Both the position numbers and the translations under genes were made by a program. This document shows positions 8,416 through 18,800 of a stretch of 64,000 nucleotides of DNA, one piece after another (position 1 is the first letter of the stretch; the number at the start of each line of letters is the position of its first letter). The stretch lies in assembly GCF_024809975.1 (NCBI RefSeq), contig NZ_JANUDY010000010.1, positions 62,001-126,000 on the forward strand. Direction: 5' to 3'. The notes below the pieces were generated by a model. That model saw only the letters and a program-made list of their open reading frames with translations. It made no database searches and had not been told where the DNA came from. Source of the stretch: Comamonas sp. BIGb0152 (lineage in GTDB: Bacteria; Pseudomonadota; Gammaproteobacteria; Burkholderiales; Burkholderiaceae_C).

Positions 8416-9692
8416 CCATCTTCATTTTTATCTCGTCGCTGCTGGGCCTGATGGCCCTGGGCATGCCCGTGGCCTTTGCCTTGATTGGCTGTGGCCTGGC
8501 GCTGATGTACTACATGGGCTTTACCGATCCGCAGATCGTGGTGCAGAATATGTGGGATGGCGCCAATAGCTTTCCGCTGTTGGCCGTGCCCTTCTTCATG
8601 CTGGCTGGCGAATTCATGAACGCTGGCGGCATGACGCGGCGCATCATCCAGATGGCGATGGCCTGGATTGGCCACATCCGTGGCGGCCTGGGCTATGTGG
8701 CCGTGGGCGCTGCAGTCATCATGGCTTCGCTCTCGGGCTCGGCCGTGGCCGATACCGCTGCGCTGGCTGCCGTGCTGGTGCCGATGATGCGCAAGGCCGG
8801 CTATGACGTGAACCGCTCCTGCGGCCTGATCGCCAGCGGCGGCATCATTGCGCCGGTGATTCCGCCATCGATCGCGATGATTCTGTATGGCGTGACCGGT
8901 GGCGTGTCCATCACCAAGCTGTTCATCGCCGGCATTGTGCCGGGCCTGTTGATGGGTGTGGCGATCTTGCTGGCCTGGCGCTGGTGCATTGGCCGCGACC
9001 CGATCGTGACCGAGCCCAAACGTTCCACCGCCGAGCGCCTCGCTGCCACGCGCCAATCGCTGTGGGCGCTGGTGTTGCCGGTGGTCATCATTGGCGGCTT
9101 GAAGTTCGGCTGGTTCACCCCCACCGAAGCCGCTGTGATTGCCGCGATGTACTCGCTCGTGGTGGGCATGTTTGTCTACCGCGAGATCAAGCTGAAGCAG
9201 CTGTTCGCGCTGATCTACCGCGCAGCAGAAACCACCGCCATCATCATGTTCCTGGTGTCGGCCGCTGGTGTGTCGGCCTGGCTGATCACCACCGCGAACA
9301 TTCCGCAGCAGCTGGCTACCCTGGTTGAGCCGCTGATGGACAACAAGATGCTGCTGACCTTTGCGCTGATGGTGCTGGTGCTGCTGGTGGGCACGGCGCT
9401 GGATTTCACGCCCACGGTGCTGATCATGACGCCCGTGCTGATGCCCGTGCTCAAGCAGGCGGGCATTGACCCGGTCTACTTCGGTGTGCTGTTCATCATG
9501 AACAACGCCATCGGCCTGGTCACCCCTCCCGTGGGCACCGTGCTCAATGTCGTCTGCGGGGTGGCCAAGATACCGATGAGTGGCGCCATCAAGGGGGTGA
9601 TTCCCTTCATGGTGGCCCAGACGATCGTGATGTTCTTGCTGGTGGTGTTCCCGCAGATCGTCATGTGGCCGCTGGAGATGATGAGCCGCTAA
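8412..9692 (+). CDS. dctM: TRAP transporter large permease DctM
   Basis: 426 aa with about 12 hydrophobic segments, the standard DctM length. Family motifs include ALIGCGLALMYYMG, the PFFMLAGEFMNAGGMT loop, the SLSGSAVADTAALAAVLVPMM segment near the Na+ site, IIAPVIPPSIAMI and NNAIGLVTPPVGTVLNV. It forms the transport path and couples Na+ to solute. The start overlaps dctQ. The substrate is taken to be an aldonic acid because every enzyme in the operon acts on one (inference). Confidence 0.93.
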   Translation: MTIFIFISSLLGLMALGMPVAFALIGCGLALMYYMGFTDPQIVVQNMWDGANSFPLLAVPFFMLAGEFMNAGGMTRRIIQMAMAWIGHIRGGLGYVAVGAAVIMASLSGSAVADTAALAAVLVPMMRKAGYDVNRSCGLIASGGIIAPVIPPSIAMILYGVTGGVSITKLFIAGIVPGLLMGVAILLAWRWCIGRDPIVTEPKRSTAERLAATRQSLWALVLPVVIIGGLKFGWFTPTEAAVIAAMYSLVVGMFVYREIKLKQLFALIYRAAETTAIIMFLVSAAGVSAWLITTANIPQQLATLVEPLMDNKMLLTFALMVLVLLVGTALDFTPTVLIMTPVLMPVLKQAGIDPVYFGVLFIMNNAIGLVTPPVGTVLNVVCGVAKIPMSGAIKGVIPFMVAQTIVMFLLVVFPQIVMWPLEMMSR

Positions 9693-9806
9693 GCCCAACC
9701 CTCTCTACCAAACCCCATCCATTGAAGAGCCCCCGGGCGCTTGCCAACGCCAGTGCGAATGCAAGTGCCGGGGCGGGCTTTGCCCAAAAAAGACCAGGAG
9801 CCGACC

Positions 9807-10832
9807 ATGAAACTGACACCACGCCGCCGCCTTTTTGCAGGCCTTGCCTGCGCCACTTTGTTGATGCTGGGCCTGGCGCCCGCGCAGGCCCAAGAGGGCA
9901 AGCGTGCACGCCTGGGCCATTCTTTTGCTGATTCGCACCCGCGCGCCATCGCCATGAAGCAGTTCGCTGCCGATGTCGCCAAATCCACCGATGGCAAGGT
10001 ACAGATCGATGTCTACAGCAGCGCCACCCTGGGCAGCGAAGACAAGATGCTGATTGCAGTGCAAAGCGGCACGCAGGACTTGTACATGGGCGCGCTCTCG
10101 CCCATCGCGGCGCGCAAGAAGGCGCTGCAGATTTTTGATTTTCCGTTTCTGTTTGCCAGCGATGCCGAGGCCGCCCATGTGCTCGATGGCCCCATTGGCC
10201 GCCAGATGCTTGACGGCATTGCCGACATGAAGATGCGCGGCTTGGTCTGGGCGGGGGGAGCCTTCCGCAATATGTCCAACAGCAAGCGGCCGCTGGCGAC
10301 GATGGCCGACATGAAGGGCCTGCGCGTGCGCGTGATGCAAAGCCCGATGGCGCTGGCCAGCTTCAACGCCATGGGCATGAACGCCGTGCCCATGGCCTTC
10401 TCCGAGGTCTACCCCGCGCTGGAGATCAAGGCGCTGGACGGCTATGAGCACCCGGTGGTCGACATGTATGCCAACAAGATGTACGAGGTGCAAAAGTACC
10501 TGACCATCACCAACCATGTCTATACCCCCGTCGCGCTGATCGCATCGGACAAATGGTGGGCGGGCCTGACCCCTGCGCAGCAGCAGGCCGTGCAGCAAGC
10601 CGCCGAGAAGGCCCGTACCTTGCAGCGCCGCGAAGAGCTGCGCCAGGCCGGCGAGGTGGTGGCCGAGCTCAAGTCGCACGGCATGCAGGTGGGCGAGATG
10701 CCCGCCGCCGAGCTGGAAAAGATCCGCGCGGCCGTGCAGCCGGTGATCGACAAGAACCAGGCGACCGTGGGCGTGGAGTTTGCCCAGTCGTTTTATGCGG
10801 CGCTGGCCAGCTACCGCAAGACCAAGCCTTAA
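9807..10832 (+). CDS. dctP: TRAP transporter substrate-binding protein DctP (copy 2)
   Basis: 341 aa; start at 9807 chosen for its GGAG site and the signal peptide that follows (RRRLFAGLACATLLMLGLAP, then AQAQ). Same order of motifs as copy 1: HSFADSHPRAIAMKQFA, LGSEDKMLIAVQSGTQDL, AFRNMSNSKRPL, LRVRVMQSP with the ligand-binding Arg, PALEIKALDGYEHP, TITNHVYTPVAL. The two differ mainly in the C-terminal helices and in residues around the pocket, so they may bind different acids for the same permease. A tandem pair flanking one dctQM is unusual. Confidence 0.9.
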   Translation: MKLTPRRRLFAGLACATLLMLGLAPAQAQEGKRARLGHSFADSHPRAIAMKQFAADVAKSTDGKVQIDVYSSATLGSEDKMLIAVQSGTQDLYMGALSPIAARKKALQIFDFPFLFASDAEAAHVLDGPIGRQMLDGIADMKMRGLVWAGGAFRNMSNSKRPLATMADMKGLRVRVMQSPMALASFNAMGMNAVPMAFSEVYPALEIKALDGYEHPVVDMYANKMYEVQKYLTITNHVYTPVALIASDKWWAGLTPAQQQAVQQAAEKARTLQRREELRQAGEVVAELKSHGMQVGEMPAAELEKIRAAVQPVIDKNQATVGVEFAQSFYAALASYRKTKP

Positions 10833-10869
10833 TTGAATCTCTTATCCAAGCCAACTAGGAACTTCTGAC

Positions 10870-11907
10870 ATGGAAGCGCTTGTTATCCACGCACCCGGCG
10901 ATCTGCGCGTGCAATCCGTCCCCGTGCCTGCGCCCGGGCCTGGCCAGATGTTGGTGCGGGTGCGCTGCGGCGGCATCTGCGGATCCGATCTGCATTACTA
11001 CCAGCACGGCGGCTTTGGCACCGTGCGCATCAAAGAGCCGATGGTGCTGGGCCATGAGGTCTCCGGCGTCATCGAAACGCTAGGCGCCGATGTGACAGGA
11101 TTCACTGCCGGCCAGCGCATCGCAGTCAGCCCCAGCTGGCCTTGCGGCCAGTGCCGCTTTTGCCAGATGGGCCTGCAAAACCACTGCCTGGACATGCGCT
11201 ACTACGGCAGCGCCATGCGCACGCCCCATGTGCAAGGGGCGTTTCGCCAGCAAATCGTTATCGAGGCGCACCAGGCCCATTTGCTGGCCGCGCAGGTCAG
11301 CGATGCCGAAGGCGCAATGGCCGAGCCGCTGGCCGTGGCGCTGCATGGTGTGCAGCGCGCAGGCCCGCTGCTGGGTCGCCAGGTGCTGGTCACAGGCTGC
11401 GGCCCGATTGGGGCGCTGGCCATCATCGCCGCGCGCCGTGCAGGCGCCGCGCACATTGTGGCCACCGACATGAGCGCGCACCCGCTGGCCAAGGCCTTGC
11501 AGGTGGGCGCCGATGAGGTCGTGCATGTGGGTGAGTCGCCCGAGGCCCTGGCCCGTTATGCGGCAGACAAGGGCCAGTTCGATGTGCTGTTCGAAGCCAG
11601 CGGCAACCCCCATGCCCTGCGCAGCGCGTTCGATGTGCTGCGCCCGCGCGCCACCATCGTGCAGCTGGGCCTGGCCGGCGCCGAGATGACTTTGCCGATC
11701 AACACCTTGGTGGCCAAGGAGTTCGACTGGCGCGGTTCCTTCCGCTTCCATGAGGAGTTTGCGACCGCCGTGGCCCTGCTCAACAAAGGCTTGGTGGATG
11801 TGAAACCGCTGATCTCCGCCACCTTGTCCTACCGCGATTCGGCCCGCGCCTTTGCACTGGCGGCAGACCGCTCGCAGGCGATGAAGGTGCTGCTGGACTT
11901 CGAGTGA
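10870..11907 (+). CDS. idnD: Zinc-dependent dehydrogenase, L-idonate 5-dehydrogenase-like
   Basis: 345 aa medium-chain dehydrogenase. Catalytic zinc ligands Cys37 and His62-Glu63 (GGICGSDLHYY; VLGHEVSG); structural zinc Cys91, Cys94, Cys97 and Cys105; Rossmann motif GCGPIGAL near residue 177. LHYYQHGGFGTVRIKEPMVL is characteristic of IdnD-type enzymes, which oxidise L-idonate to 5-keto-D-gluconate; sorbitol/xylitol and L-gulonate (RspB) dehydrogenases are close relatives. With the IdnO-like SDR it would convert L-idonate to gluconate. It follows the second binding-protein gene by 37 bases on the same transcript. Family is certain; exact substrate is inferred. Confidence 0.85.
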   Translation: MEALVIHAPGDLRVQSVPVPAPGPGQMLVRVRCGGICGSDLHYYQHGGFGTVRIKEPMVLGHEVSGVIETLGADVTGFTAGQRIAVSPSWPCGQCRFCQMGLQNHCLDMRYYGSAMRTPHVQGAFRQQIVIEAHQAHLLAAQVSDAEGAMAEPLAVALHGVQRAGPLLGRQVLVTGCGPIGALAIIAARRAGAAHIVATDMSAHPLAKALQVGADEVVHVGESPEALARYAADKGQFDVLFEASGNPHALRSAFDVLRPRATIVQLGLAGAEMTLPINTLVAKEFDWRGSFRFHEEFATAVALLNKGLVDVKPLISATLSYRDSARAFALAADRSQAMKVLLDFE

Positions 11908-11956
11908 TCCAGACCGCACCTGCTGATTTCCTACCCCATCCTTCTCTGTTCTTCCC

Positions 11957-13105
11957 ATGAAAATCGTCAAGCTCACCACCTTTATCGTGCCACCCCGCTG
12001 GTGCTTTCTCAAGATCGAAACCGACGAAGGCATCGTCGGCTGGGGCGAGCCGGTGGTCGAAGGCCGGGCCCATACCGTGGCCGCTGCCGTCGAAGAACTC
12101 TCCGACTACCTGATCGGTCGCGACCCGCGCAATGTGCAGGACCTGTGGAACGTCATGTACCGGGGCGGCTTCTACCGCGGCGGCCCGGTGATGATGAGCG
12201 CCATTGCGGGCGTTGACCAGGCGCTGTGGGACATCAAGGGCAAGGCGCTGGGCGTGCCGGTGTATGAGCTGCTGGGCGGCAAGGTGCGTGACCGCATCCG
12301 TGTCTACTCCTGGATCGGTGGTGACCGCCCGGCAGACACCGCAGCGCAGGCGCAAGCCGCTGTGGCGCGGGGCTTTACCGCCGTCAAGATGAATGGCACC
12401 GAGGAGATGCAGTACATCGACAGCCATGCCAAGGTGGAGCAGGCGGTGGCCAATGTGGCGATGATCCGCGAGGCCGTGGGTAAAAATATCGGCATTGGTG
12501 TGGACTTCCATGGCCGGGTGCACAAGCCCATGGCCAAGGTGCTGATGCGCGAGTTGCGCGATTTCAACCTGATGTTCATCGAGGAGCCCGTGCTCAGCGA
12601 GCACCTGGAGGTGATTCCCGAGCTGGCCGCCATTGGCGCAGCGCCCATCGCGCTGGGCGAGCGCCTCTACTCGCGCTGGGATTTCAAGCGCGTGTTTGCC
12701 CAAGGCGGTGTCGACATCATTCAGCCCGACCCCTCGCATGCCGGCGGCATCACCGAGACCTGCAAGATCGCCGCGATGGCCGAGGCCTACGACGTAGCCG
12801 TTGCGCTGCACTGCCCGCTGGGCCCGATTGCGCTGGCCGCCAACCTGCAGATTGATGCGGTTTGCTACAACGCCTTCATCCAGGAGCAAAGCCTGGGCAT
12901 CCACTACAACCAGGGCAATGACCTGCTGGACTACGTCCACAACCGCGACGCCTTCCACTACCAGGACGGCTATGTCGCCATGCCCGGCGGCCCGGGCTTG
13001 GGTATCGAGGTGAACGAGGCCTATGTGGTGGATCGCGCCAAAGAGGGCCACCGCTGGCGCAACCCCATCTGGCGCCATGCGGATGGGAGTGTGGCGGAGT
13101 GGTGA
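11957..13105 (+). CDS. dgoD: D-galactonate dehydratase
   Basis: 382 aa, same length as E. coli DgoD and visibly alike throughout. All catalytic positions are kept at the same numbers: Asp183 and His185 (DFHGRV), Glu209 (FIEEPV), Glu235 (LGERLYS) and His285 (LHCPLGP). The ending [16 protein letters not shown] is also family-typical. It dehydrates D-galactonate to 2-keto-3-deoxy-D-galactonate in the cytoplasm. It is the last gene of the operon; neither DgoK kinase nor DgoA aldolase is in the window, so the rest of the pathway must lie elsewhere. No clear terminator separates it from the convergent SDR gene. Confidence 0.93.
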   Translation: MKIVKLTTFIVPPRWCFLKIETDEGIVGWGEPVVEGRAHTVAAAVEELSDYLIGRDPRNVQDLWNVMYRGGFYRGGPVMMSAIAGVDQALWDIKGKALGVPVYELLGGKVRDRIRVYSWIGGDRPADTAAQAQAAVARGFTAVKMNGTEEMQYIDSHAKVEQAVANVAMIREAVGKNIGIGVDFHGRVHKPMAKVLMRELRDFNLMFIEEPVLSEHLEVIPELAAIGAAPIALGERLYSRWDFKRVFAQGGVDIIQPDPSHAGGITETCKIAAMAEAYDVAVALHCPLGPIALAANLQIDAVCYNAFIQEQSLGIHYNQGNDLLDYVHNRDAFHYQDGYVAMPGGPGLGIEVNEAYVVDRAKEGHRWRNPIWRHADGSVAEW

Positions 13106-13165
13106 TCTGAGGTGCCCCAGACCCTGGTGTGCTTACGGGCTGCCAGTTGGAGCGCTGGTGGAGGT

Positions 13166-13903
13166 TTATGCAACACCGCCATTGGCGCGCAGCACCTGGC
13201 CGTTGATCCAGCCGGAGTCCTTGCTGGCCAGAAAGGCGACCACGGCAGCGATGTCCTCGGGCTCGCCCAGGCGCTCTAGCGGGGGCATCTTGGCAAAGTG
13301 TTCAATTTGCGCTTCGCTCTTGCCAGCAAAGAACAGCTCGGTGGCCACGGGGCCGGGGGCTACCGCGTTGACGGTGATCTGGCGGCCGCGCAGCTCTTTG
13401 GCGAACACGCGGGTAAAGGCCTCCACTGCGGCCTTGCTGCCGTTGTAGATGGCGTAGCCGGGTAGGTTCAGGGCCAGCGCGGTGGTCGAGAGGTTGATGA
13501 TGCGCCCGCCTGCGTTGAGGCGCGTGGCTGCTTCGCGCAGGGTGTTGAAGACGCCCTGGGTGTTGATGGCAAAGGTCTTGGCAAACAGCGCGTCGCTGGT
13601 GTCGGCCAGGGCGCTGGTGCTCAGCACGCCGGCATTGTTGACGAGCACATCAATCTTGCCCAGCTGCTGCTCCACTGTGCTGAACAGCGCCGCGACCTGG
13701 TCGGCCTGCGAGATATCGGCGCGCACAGCGATGGCCTGGCCGCCTTCGCTGACCAAGGCCTGGGCGAGTGCCTCGGCTTCCTGGGCCTGGTGGGCATAGT
13801 TGATGGCGATGGCATGGCCGTCTTGTGCCAGGCGCCGGGCAATGGTGGCACCGATGCCGCGCGATGCGCCGGTGATCAGGGCAATGGAGGTGGATTGCTT
13901 CAT
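13166..13903 (-). CDS. SDR family oxidoreductase
   Basis: 245 aa classical SDR: TGASRGIG near the N-terminus, NNAG around residue 90, catalytic Ser with YNGSK, PGPVATELFF, and NGQVLRANGG at the end. Closest in style to 3-oxoacyl-ACP reductase-like enzymes of unknown substrate often annotated as glucose 1-dehydrogenase-like. Divergently transcribed from the LysR gene, the usual arrangement of a regulator and its target. Probably a soluble NADPH-dependent reductase of a small carbonyl compound; the substrate cannot be told from sequence. Confidence 0.88.
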   Translation of the reverse strand: MKQSTSIALITGASRGIGATIARRLAQDGHAIAINYAHQAQEAEALAQALVSEGGQAIAVRADISQADQVAALFSTVEQQLGKIDVLVNNAGVLSTSALADTSDALFAKTFAINTQGVFNTLREAATRLNAGGRIINLSTTALALNLPGYAIYNGSKAAVEAFTRVFAKELRGRQITVNAVAPGPVATELFFAGKSEAQIEHFAKMPPLERLGEPEDIAAVVAFLASKDSGWINGQVLRANGGVA

Positions 13904-13974
13904 GTCTGCTCTCAGTTGGGGAGGGAATGCCTGGATTTTTCACTATTCCACTGCAAAGATCATTGCCGTGATTT

Positions 13975-13988
13975 GAATTTTATAATTC
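13975..13988. promoter_or_regulatory. Possible LysR operator in SDR-LysR divergent region
   Basis: GAATT (13975-13979), TTAT, AATTC (13984-13988): a 5-base dyad in the AT-rich part of the gap between the divergent genes, where a LysR regulator would bind. Position and symmetry only. Confidence 0.35.
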
Positions 13989-14036
13989 GGTTTACTTTAA
14001 CAATGGATGCCGCTACAGCGGCCATCCCCGCCGCTG

Positions 14037-14927
14037 ATGGACCGCTTCCAGGAAATGCAGGTATTTGTGCGCGTTGCCGATCGCAGCAGCTTTGCCCAGG
14101 CCTCGGATGATTTGCAGATTCCGCGTGCCACCGTGACCAACCTGGTCCAGAGATTGGAGGCCCGGGTGGGCGCGCGCCTGCTGGACCGCACCACGCGCCA
14201 GGTGCGGTTGACCTCGGAAGGGGAGGACTATTACCGCCGCTGCACCCGGCTGCTGGCCGATCTGCAGGAAGCGGAGACGGCCTTTCGCCATGCACCCCCG
14301 CAGGGCTTGCTGCGGGTCAACCTGCAGGGCACCTTGGCGCGCTTTTTTGTGATGTCCCATCTGGGCGACTTTGCCCAGCAGTACCCCGGGGTGCAGCTGC
14401 ACATGGCCGAGGACGACCGGCTGGTGGACCTGGTGCGCGAAGGGGTGGACTGCGTGCTACGCGCCGGCAGCCTGCAAAGCTCGACGCTGATTGGGCGCCA
14501 GGTCGCGTCGCTGCGCCAGGTCACCGTCGTCAGCCGCCGCTACGCCGAGCGCCATGGCCTGCCGCAGTCGCTGGATGAGCTGGCCCAACATGCCGCCGTG
14601 GCCTATGTCTCCAGCGCCACGGGCCGCCCGGTGGCGCTGGAGTTTTGCGTGGGCAAACAGGTGGTCGAGCGGCGGCTCAAGCCCAGCATCACCGTCAACG
14701 GTGCTGATCTGTACACCGGCGCGGCCATGGCGGGCTTGGGGCTGGTGCAGGTGCCGCGCTACCGCATTGCGCAGGCGCTGGACGCGGGGGATCTGCTGGA
14801 GGTCCTGCCCGATCTGCCTCCACCTCCTATGCCGGTGTCCGTACTCCATCCCTACAGCCGCCAGCCTTCGGCACGGCTGCGGGTGTTTATTGACTGGCTG
14901 GCAGAGCGCTTTGCGCAGGTGGGCTAA
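14037..14927 (+). CDS. LysR-type transcriptional regulator (CrgA-like group)
   Basis: 296 aa from ATG 14037, which gives the usual MDRFQEMQVFVRVAD start; an in-frame codon 30 bases upstream would only add ten unlike residues. N-terminal winged helix-turn-helix (SSFAQASDDLQIPRATVTNL, then QRLEARVGARLLDRTTRQV), linker helix, and a LysR substrate-binding domain from about residue 90 (GLLRVNLQGTLARFFVM ... PYSRQPSARLRVFIDWL). It most likely controls the divergent SDR. A structured repeat begins 10 bases after its stop. Confidence 0.9.
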   Translation: MDRFQEMQVFVRVADRSSFAQASDDLQIPRATVTNLVQRLEARVGARLLDRTTRQVRLTSEGEDYYRRCTRLLADLQEAETAFRHAPPQGLLRVNLQGTLARFFVMSHLGDFAQQYPGVQLHMAEDDRLVDLVREGVDCVLRAGSLQSSTLIGRQVASLRQVTVVSRRYAERHGLPQSLDELAQHAAVAYVSSATGRPVALEFCVGKQVVERRLKPSITVNGADLYTGAAMAGLGLVQVPRYRIAQALDAGDLLEVLPDLPPPPMPVSVLHPYSRQPSARLRVFIDWLAERFAQVG

Positions 14928-14937
14928 GAGTCGCGAA

Positions 14938-15020
14938 CACAACCCTTGATACGTCGTTGCCCTGCCTTGTCGTACTACTGTACTGCCTGCGGCAGGACGC
15001 CTAGTCGGGGACGACTAGTC
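14938..15020. repeat. Dispersed hairpin repeat, copy A
   Basis: Shares ACAACCCTTGATAC, GCCTTGTCGTACT, GTACTGCC and CGTCTCA-type blocks, in order, with copy B at 23595. Central hairpin: outer stem CCTGCC (14961-14966) with GGCAGG (14991-14996), inner stem GTAC/GTAC (14972-14983). Copy B has a different outer stem that still pairs. Copy A also carries CTAGTCG, GGGA, CGACTAG (15001-15018), which B lacks. It starts 10 bases after the LysR stop. I do not recognise a named family. Confidence 0.7.
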
Positions 15021-15026
15021 TCAACC

Positions 15027-15043
15027 GCAAACCTGCGGTTTGC
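15027..15043. repeat. Short inverted repeat beside repeat copy A
   Basis: GCAAACC (15027-15033), TGC, GGTTTGC (15037-15043): a perfect 7-base hairpin right after copy A, so three stems are stacked within about 85 bases. Could end transcription of the LysR gene, though there is no T-run. Confidence 0.5.
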
Positions 15044-15049
15044 TGGGTC

Positions 15050-15849
15050 GTGTTAGCGCCTCTAAGCACCCTTTGCAAAGCTCCCTGCGTTGGCCCGCCC
15101 CCACGGCTGAGGGCGCTGGATAAAGGCTTGATAAATGGTTGAAGCTGGCGGAAAAGCGTACACCCCGCCATCGCCCTGAGAAGAGAATTATCGGCACGAT
15201 GAAATCGATTGAATTTAATATGTAAGCAATTATAACTAATTGCTTTTGTTTATTGACAGCACAATTGATTTGAATCTTAATGCAATATGCCTTTTATAGG
15301 CCACCTTGCTTGAACCATTTTTTCGAAATGATTATTTGCCTTCGTGATTATCATTGGCGTGAACAATGCATTGATATGCCCAATTCCGTACCAAGCCAAT
15401 TGATATTCAAGGGCATCAAGCGGCAGTAAATCCCAAAATAATATACCCATGATTTTCTATTGACCGCCAAACCACTGCTTTCCCATCCATGGCCCGGGTG
15501 GGCCTGGTTGAATGCATCGCTGATGTATCGCATTGCTCAGTTCTGGGGCTGGCAGGCTTGATAAAAATAAGGCAAATGTTCTTTAATCTTGATGGCTTCC
15601 GGGGTCCTCGCGCGTAGCGCAGGGAATGAGGGAGATACGGGTTTTGCCAGCTCTGAAAATCATAAGCCGGGGTATCGTTTTTATCGTTTTACACTGAAGC
15701 TGAGGCAGGCCGCTGCCAAGCCGTTCTAGAGATTGATTTCCAGGTATTTTGCGTTGTGAAATTAAATTTCCATTAGAAAGGAGTGTAATCAAAAATACCA
15801 AATACCCCATGCCATGCATGCGTTGTCACGGTATTTTTGATGGGAGATT
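15050..15849. other. AT-rich intergenic region upstream of repeat-protein gene
   Basis: About 800 bases without a convincing gene. From about 15180 it is conspicuously AT-rich against GC-rich neighbours. It holds one strong hairpin (15224-15245). The two short minus-strand ORFs here show no family resemblance or good ribosome site. The last bases contain GGGAGA before ATG 15850. It probably carries the promoter and regulatory sites of the 1106-aa surface protein and may be a silencer (H-NS/MvaT-like) target; that is inference from composition. Confidence 0.6.
15224..15250. terminator. Hairpin in AT-rich gap, possible terminator
   Basis: AAGCAATTA (15224-15232), loop TAAC, TAATTGCTT (15237-15245), then TTGTTT. 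A perfect 9-base stem with a short T-rich tail on the plus strand; weak stem because it is AT-rich. Confidence 0.45.
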
Positions 15850-18800
15850 ATGAAAGCCACGACCCGTTTACCCAGCAGAGAAGCCCTGTGCGCAAGGCAT
15901 CTCATCACGGCAGCTTTATTAGTCTCAGCCATGGGGGGCGCACAGGCGCAGGATTTTTTAGCGAATAAGAAATTCTCACCTACCAATATCCCGGCCAACA
16001 GCCAGTCCACCCTCACTTTTGATTTTTTTAACACCAGCGGTGGCGCGCTGGATGCAGCGGTCACGGACACGCTCCCAGAGACGGCGCCCCCTGGGCAGCT
16101 GTGGTTCTCGCCAGCCGATTTGGCGCTCGCCACGCTCTCTGGCCCCGGCTGCACCGGTGGCGCCCTGGCGCTTTCCGATTTTTTGGATGCCCCTGCTGGC
16201 ACGAAAGCCCAGACGCTGTCCGTGTCAGGGCTGAACCTGCCCTTCTCGCCCGGCAGCACGGACCCGGCTTGTCAGCTGTCTATCCCCGTGCGCTCGGGCG
16301 ATGTGAGCGAAGACAGCAACCTCATCAACAGCGTCCCCCAAGGCGGCGCCTACGCCATGGGCGGATCCAATCGCTTGGAGTCCGATCCTTTTTCTGCGAC
16401 CTTGCGGGTGCGTGCGCCGACCAGCCCCTTTGCCGTCGGCAAGAGCTTTGCGCCAGCCACCATCCCTGCAGGCGGGCGGAGCACCTTGACCATTACGGTC
16501 AAAAACAATGAGCCTGAGGCCAAGAGCAATGTGGGCTTTACGGATGCGCTGGTGGCCGGGTTAACGCTGCTGGAGACGCCCACGTTCAGCGGCAGCTGCG
16601 GCCCTGCCACCACCCCCAGCGCCATGGGCTCTTCATCGCTCAGCGTGGCGGGGGCGACGGTGGCGCCAGGGGGCACTTGCACGGTGACGGCCTTGGTCGA
16701 GGCCAGCGCGGCAGCCAGCGGCGCACTGGTGAACACGATCCCTGCGGGTGCCGTCAGTGATGGCAGCAGCTCCAATGTGGTCCCCGCCCAGAGCACGCTG
16801 TATGTGCGCAGCCAGATCAAGATGACCAAGGCCTTCATGAACGGCACCAGTGCCAAAACCAACCTGCTGCCCCAGCCCGCTAACCTGCATGGCCGGTTGT
16901 TCACGACGGGGGCGGCATCGGCCGTGGTGGGCCAGGCGGTGCCGGTGAGGGTGTATTTCAGCAACCCGATGCCGCGCGTTTTGACCGGCGGCGACCTGAC
17001 AGACACGCTGCCAGCCGATGTGGTGGCGGTGGCCAGTGAGGTGGGGGGGACCTGCGGATGGCCGACACCCAAACCCAGCCTGGCCGCCAATGCGACCACC
17101 GTGGCGCTAAACGGCTTTACGGTGCCGGCAGCCAACCTCAGCCGTGGCTCGCTGGGGAGTTGCTATGTCGAATTTTGGGTCAAGGCGACCTCGGCCTTGG
17201 GCAACACCACGAACGCGCTGAACACCAGCGATGTGGGCTTTGACGGCATCACGGGAGCAGATATCGATGCGGCCACCTCTGCAGACCTGTCCGTCACCGC
17301 ATCGGGCAGCGGCGGAGCCGTGACCTTGAGCAAGACCTTCTTCAACGATGCGCGCACCGCAAGCCATACCGGCACCACGGGAGGCTTGCAGGTTGCCAAA
17401 GGTGAAGCGTTCTGGATGCGGGTGAACGTGTTCAACCGTCTTTACGACACGACCTACAGCCAGGTGGTGGTGTCGGATCTGCTGCCCAATGGCGTCAGGG
17501 CGGTGCAGCCCTTGGAGGCCTTGGTCCAGACCAACCCCGATGGAGAAACAGCGGCCGCCAGCTGCGCGGTCAATGGCACCGTCTCTGTCGTCGACGAGGC
17601 GGGCCGAGACAGGGTCCGCTTCAGTGGCGCCAGCGTACCTGGCGCGGTAGGCGCGGCGGCCTCCAACGCCAGCCTGAACCAGGGTTGCTTTTATTGGATC
17701 AAGCTCGTCAGCAACCAGTCTGGCGGTTACCAGAACACGATTGGGGCGAACACGGTGACGACGGAGCAAGGGGTGTCGAACCCCAGCGCCGTCAACGCCC
17801 GGGTGGCCGTGACCGGCGATTTCAGCGCGAGCAAGCGCTTTACCCCCAACCAGATTGGCGCCAATGGCGGCGCCAAGACGCGGCTGGTCCTGCGCTTCGA
17901 TAACAGCACAGGGGCGACGCCCATCACGAATCTGGCCGTGACGGACGCGCTGCCCGGCAGTGCTGCCTTTGGTTACCTTCAAAACAGCCAGGTGATGGCC
18001 AACACTTGCGCGGCGGCGGTCAGCATCACGCCTGGCGCAGCCAATAGCTCGGACAGGATTGACGTTACCGGGGGCACCGTAGCGGCGGGTGGTGCATGCC
18101 AGATCGAGGTGGAGCTGACGCACAACGGCGGCAACCCTTTGAACTTTGGCAAGGTGACCAACCGCATCCCGGCCAATGCCATTACCAACGACCAAAACCA
18201 AACCAATCCGCTGGAGCTGACGGCAGAGTTGTCCCAGTCGAACATGGGCATCTCCGTCGTCAAGAGCTTTCCCGTGAGTAGCGCGTTTGGTGGCCAGTCT
18301 GTGCCGTTGACCTTGCATTTCGCCGCGACGAGCAGCAGCAGCCTGCCGCAAGGCAACATCTCGATCACCGACCATCTACCAGCCGGAATGCTGATTGCCT
18401 CCGACCCCAACTTGGCCACGACCTGCAAAAAAGAGGATGGGTCTGCAGCCACCCACCTGACGATGCCTCCGGGGCATGACGCATTTACGTTCTCTGGCTT
18501 TTACTTCAGTGCCTATGGAGGTGGCCAAGACAGTTGTGACATGACCATCGATGTGTTTCTGTCATCGACCGGCAACAAGGTGAACAGCATTCCTGCCGGA
18601 GCGATCACCACGGACGCTGGAACCACGAACGCATCGGCCACGGAAGCCTCGCTGTCCGCCTTGGTCAACACCGCCGTGCAGATTGCGTTCGCGCCCAAGT
18701 CGATCAAAGCCCGTGAAACCAGCACGCTGACCTTGAGCGTGATCAATGTGGGGACCGGCCCGAGAACAGGCTTTGAGCTGACCAATACATTGCCTGCAGG

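Noticed and set aside
15351..15819. Two short minus-strand ORFs (60 and 78 codons) in the AT-rich gap
   Set aside because: No ribosome site, no recognisable sequence, and the region looks regulatory.
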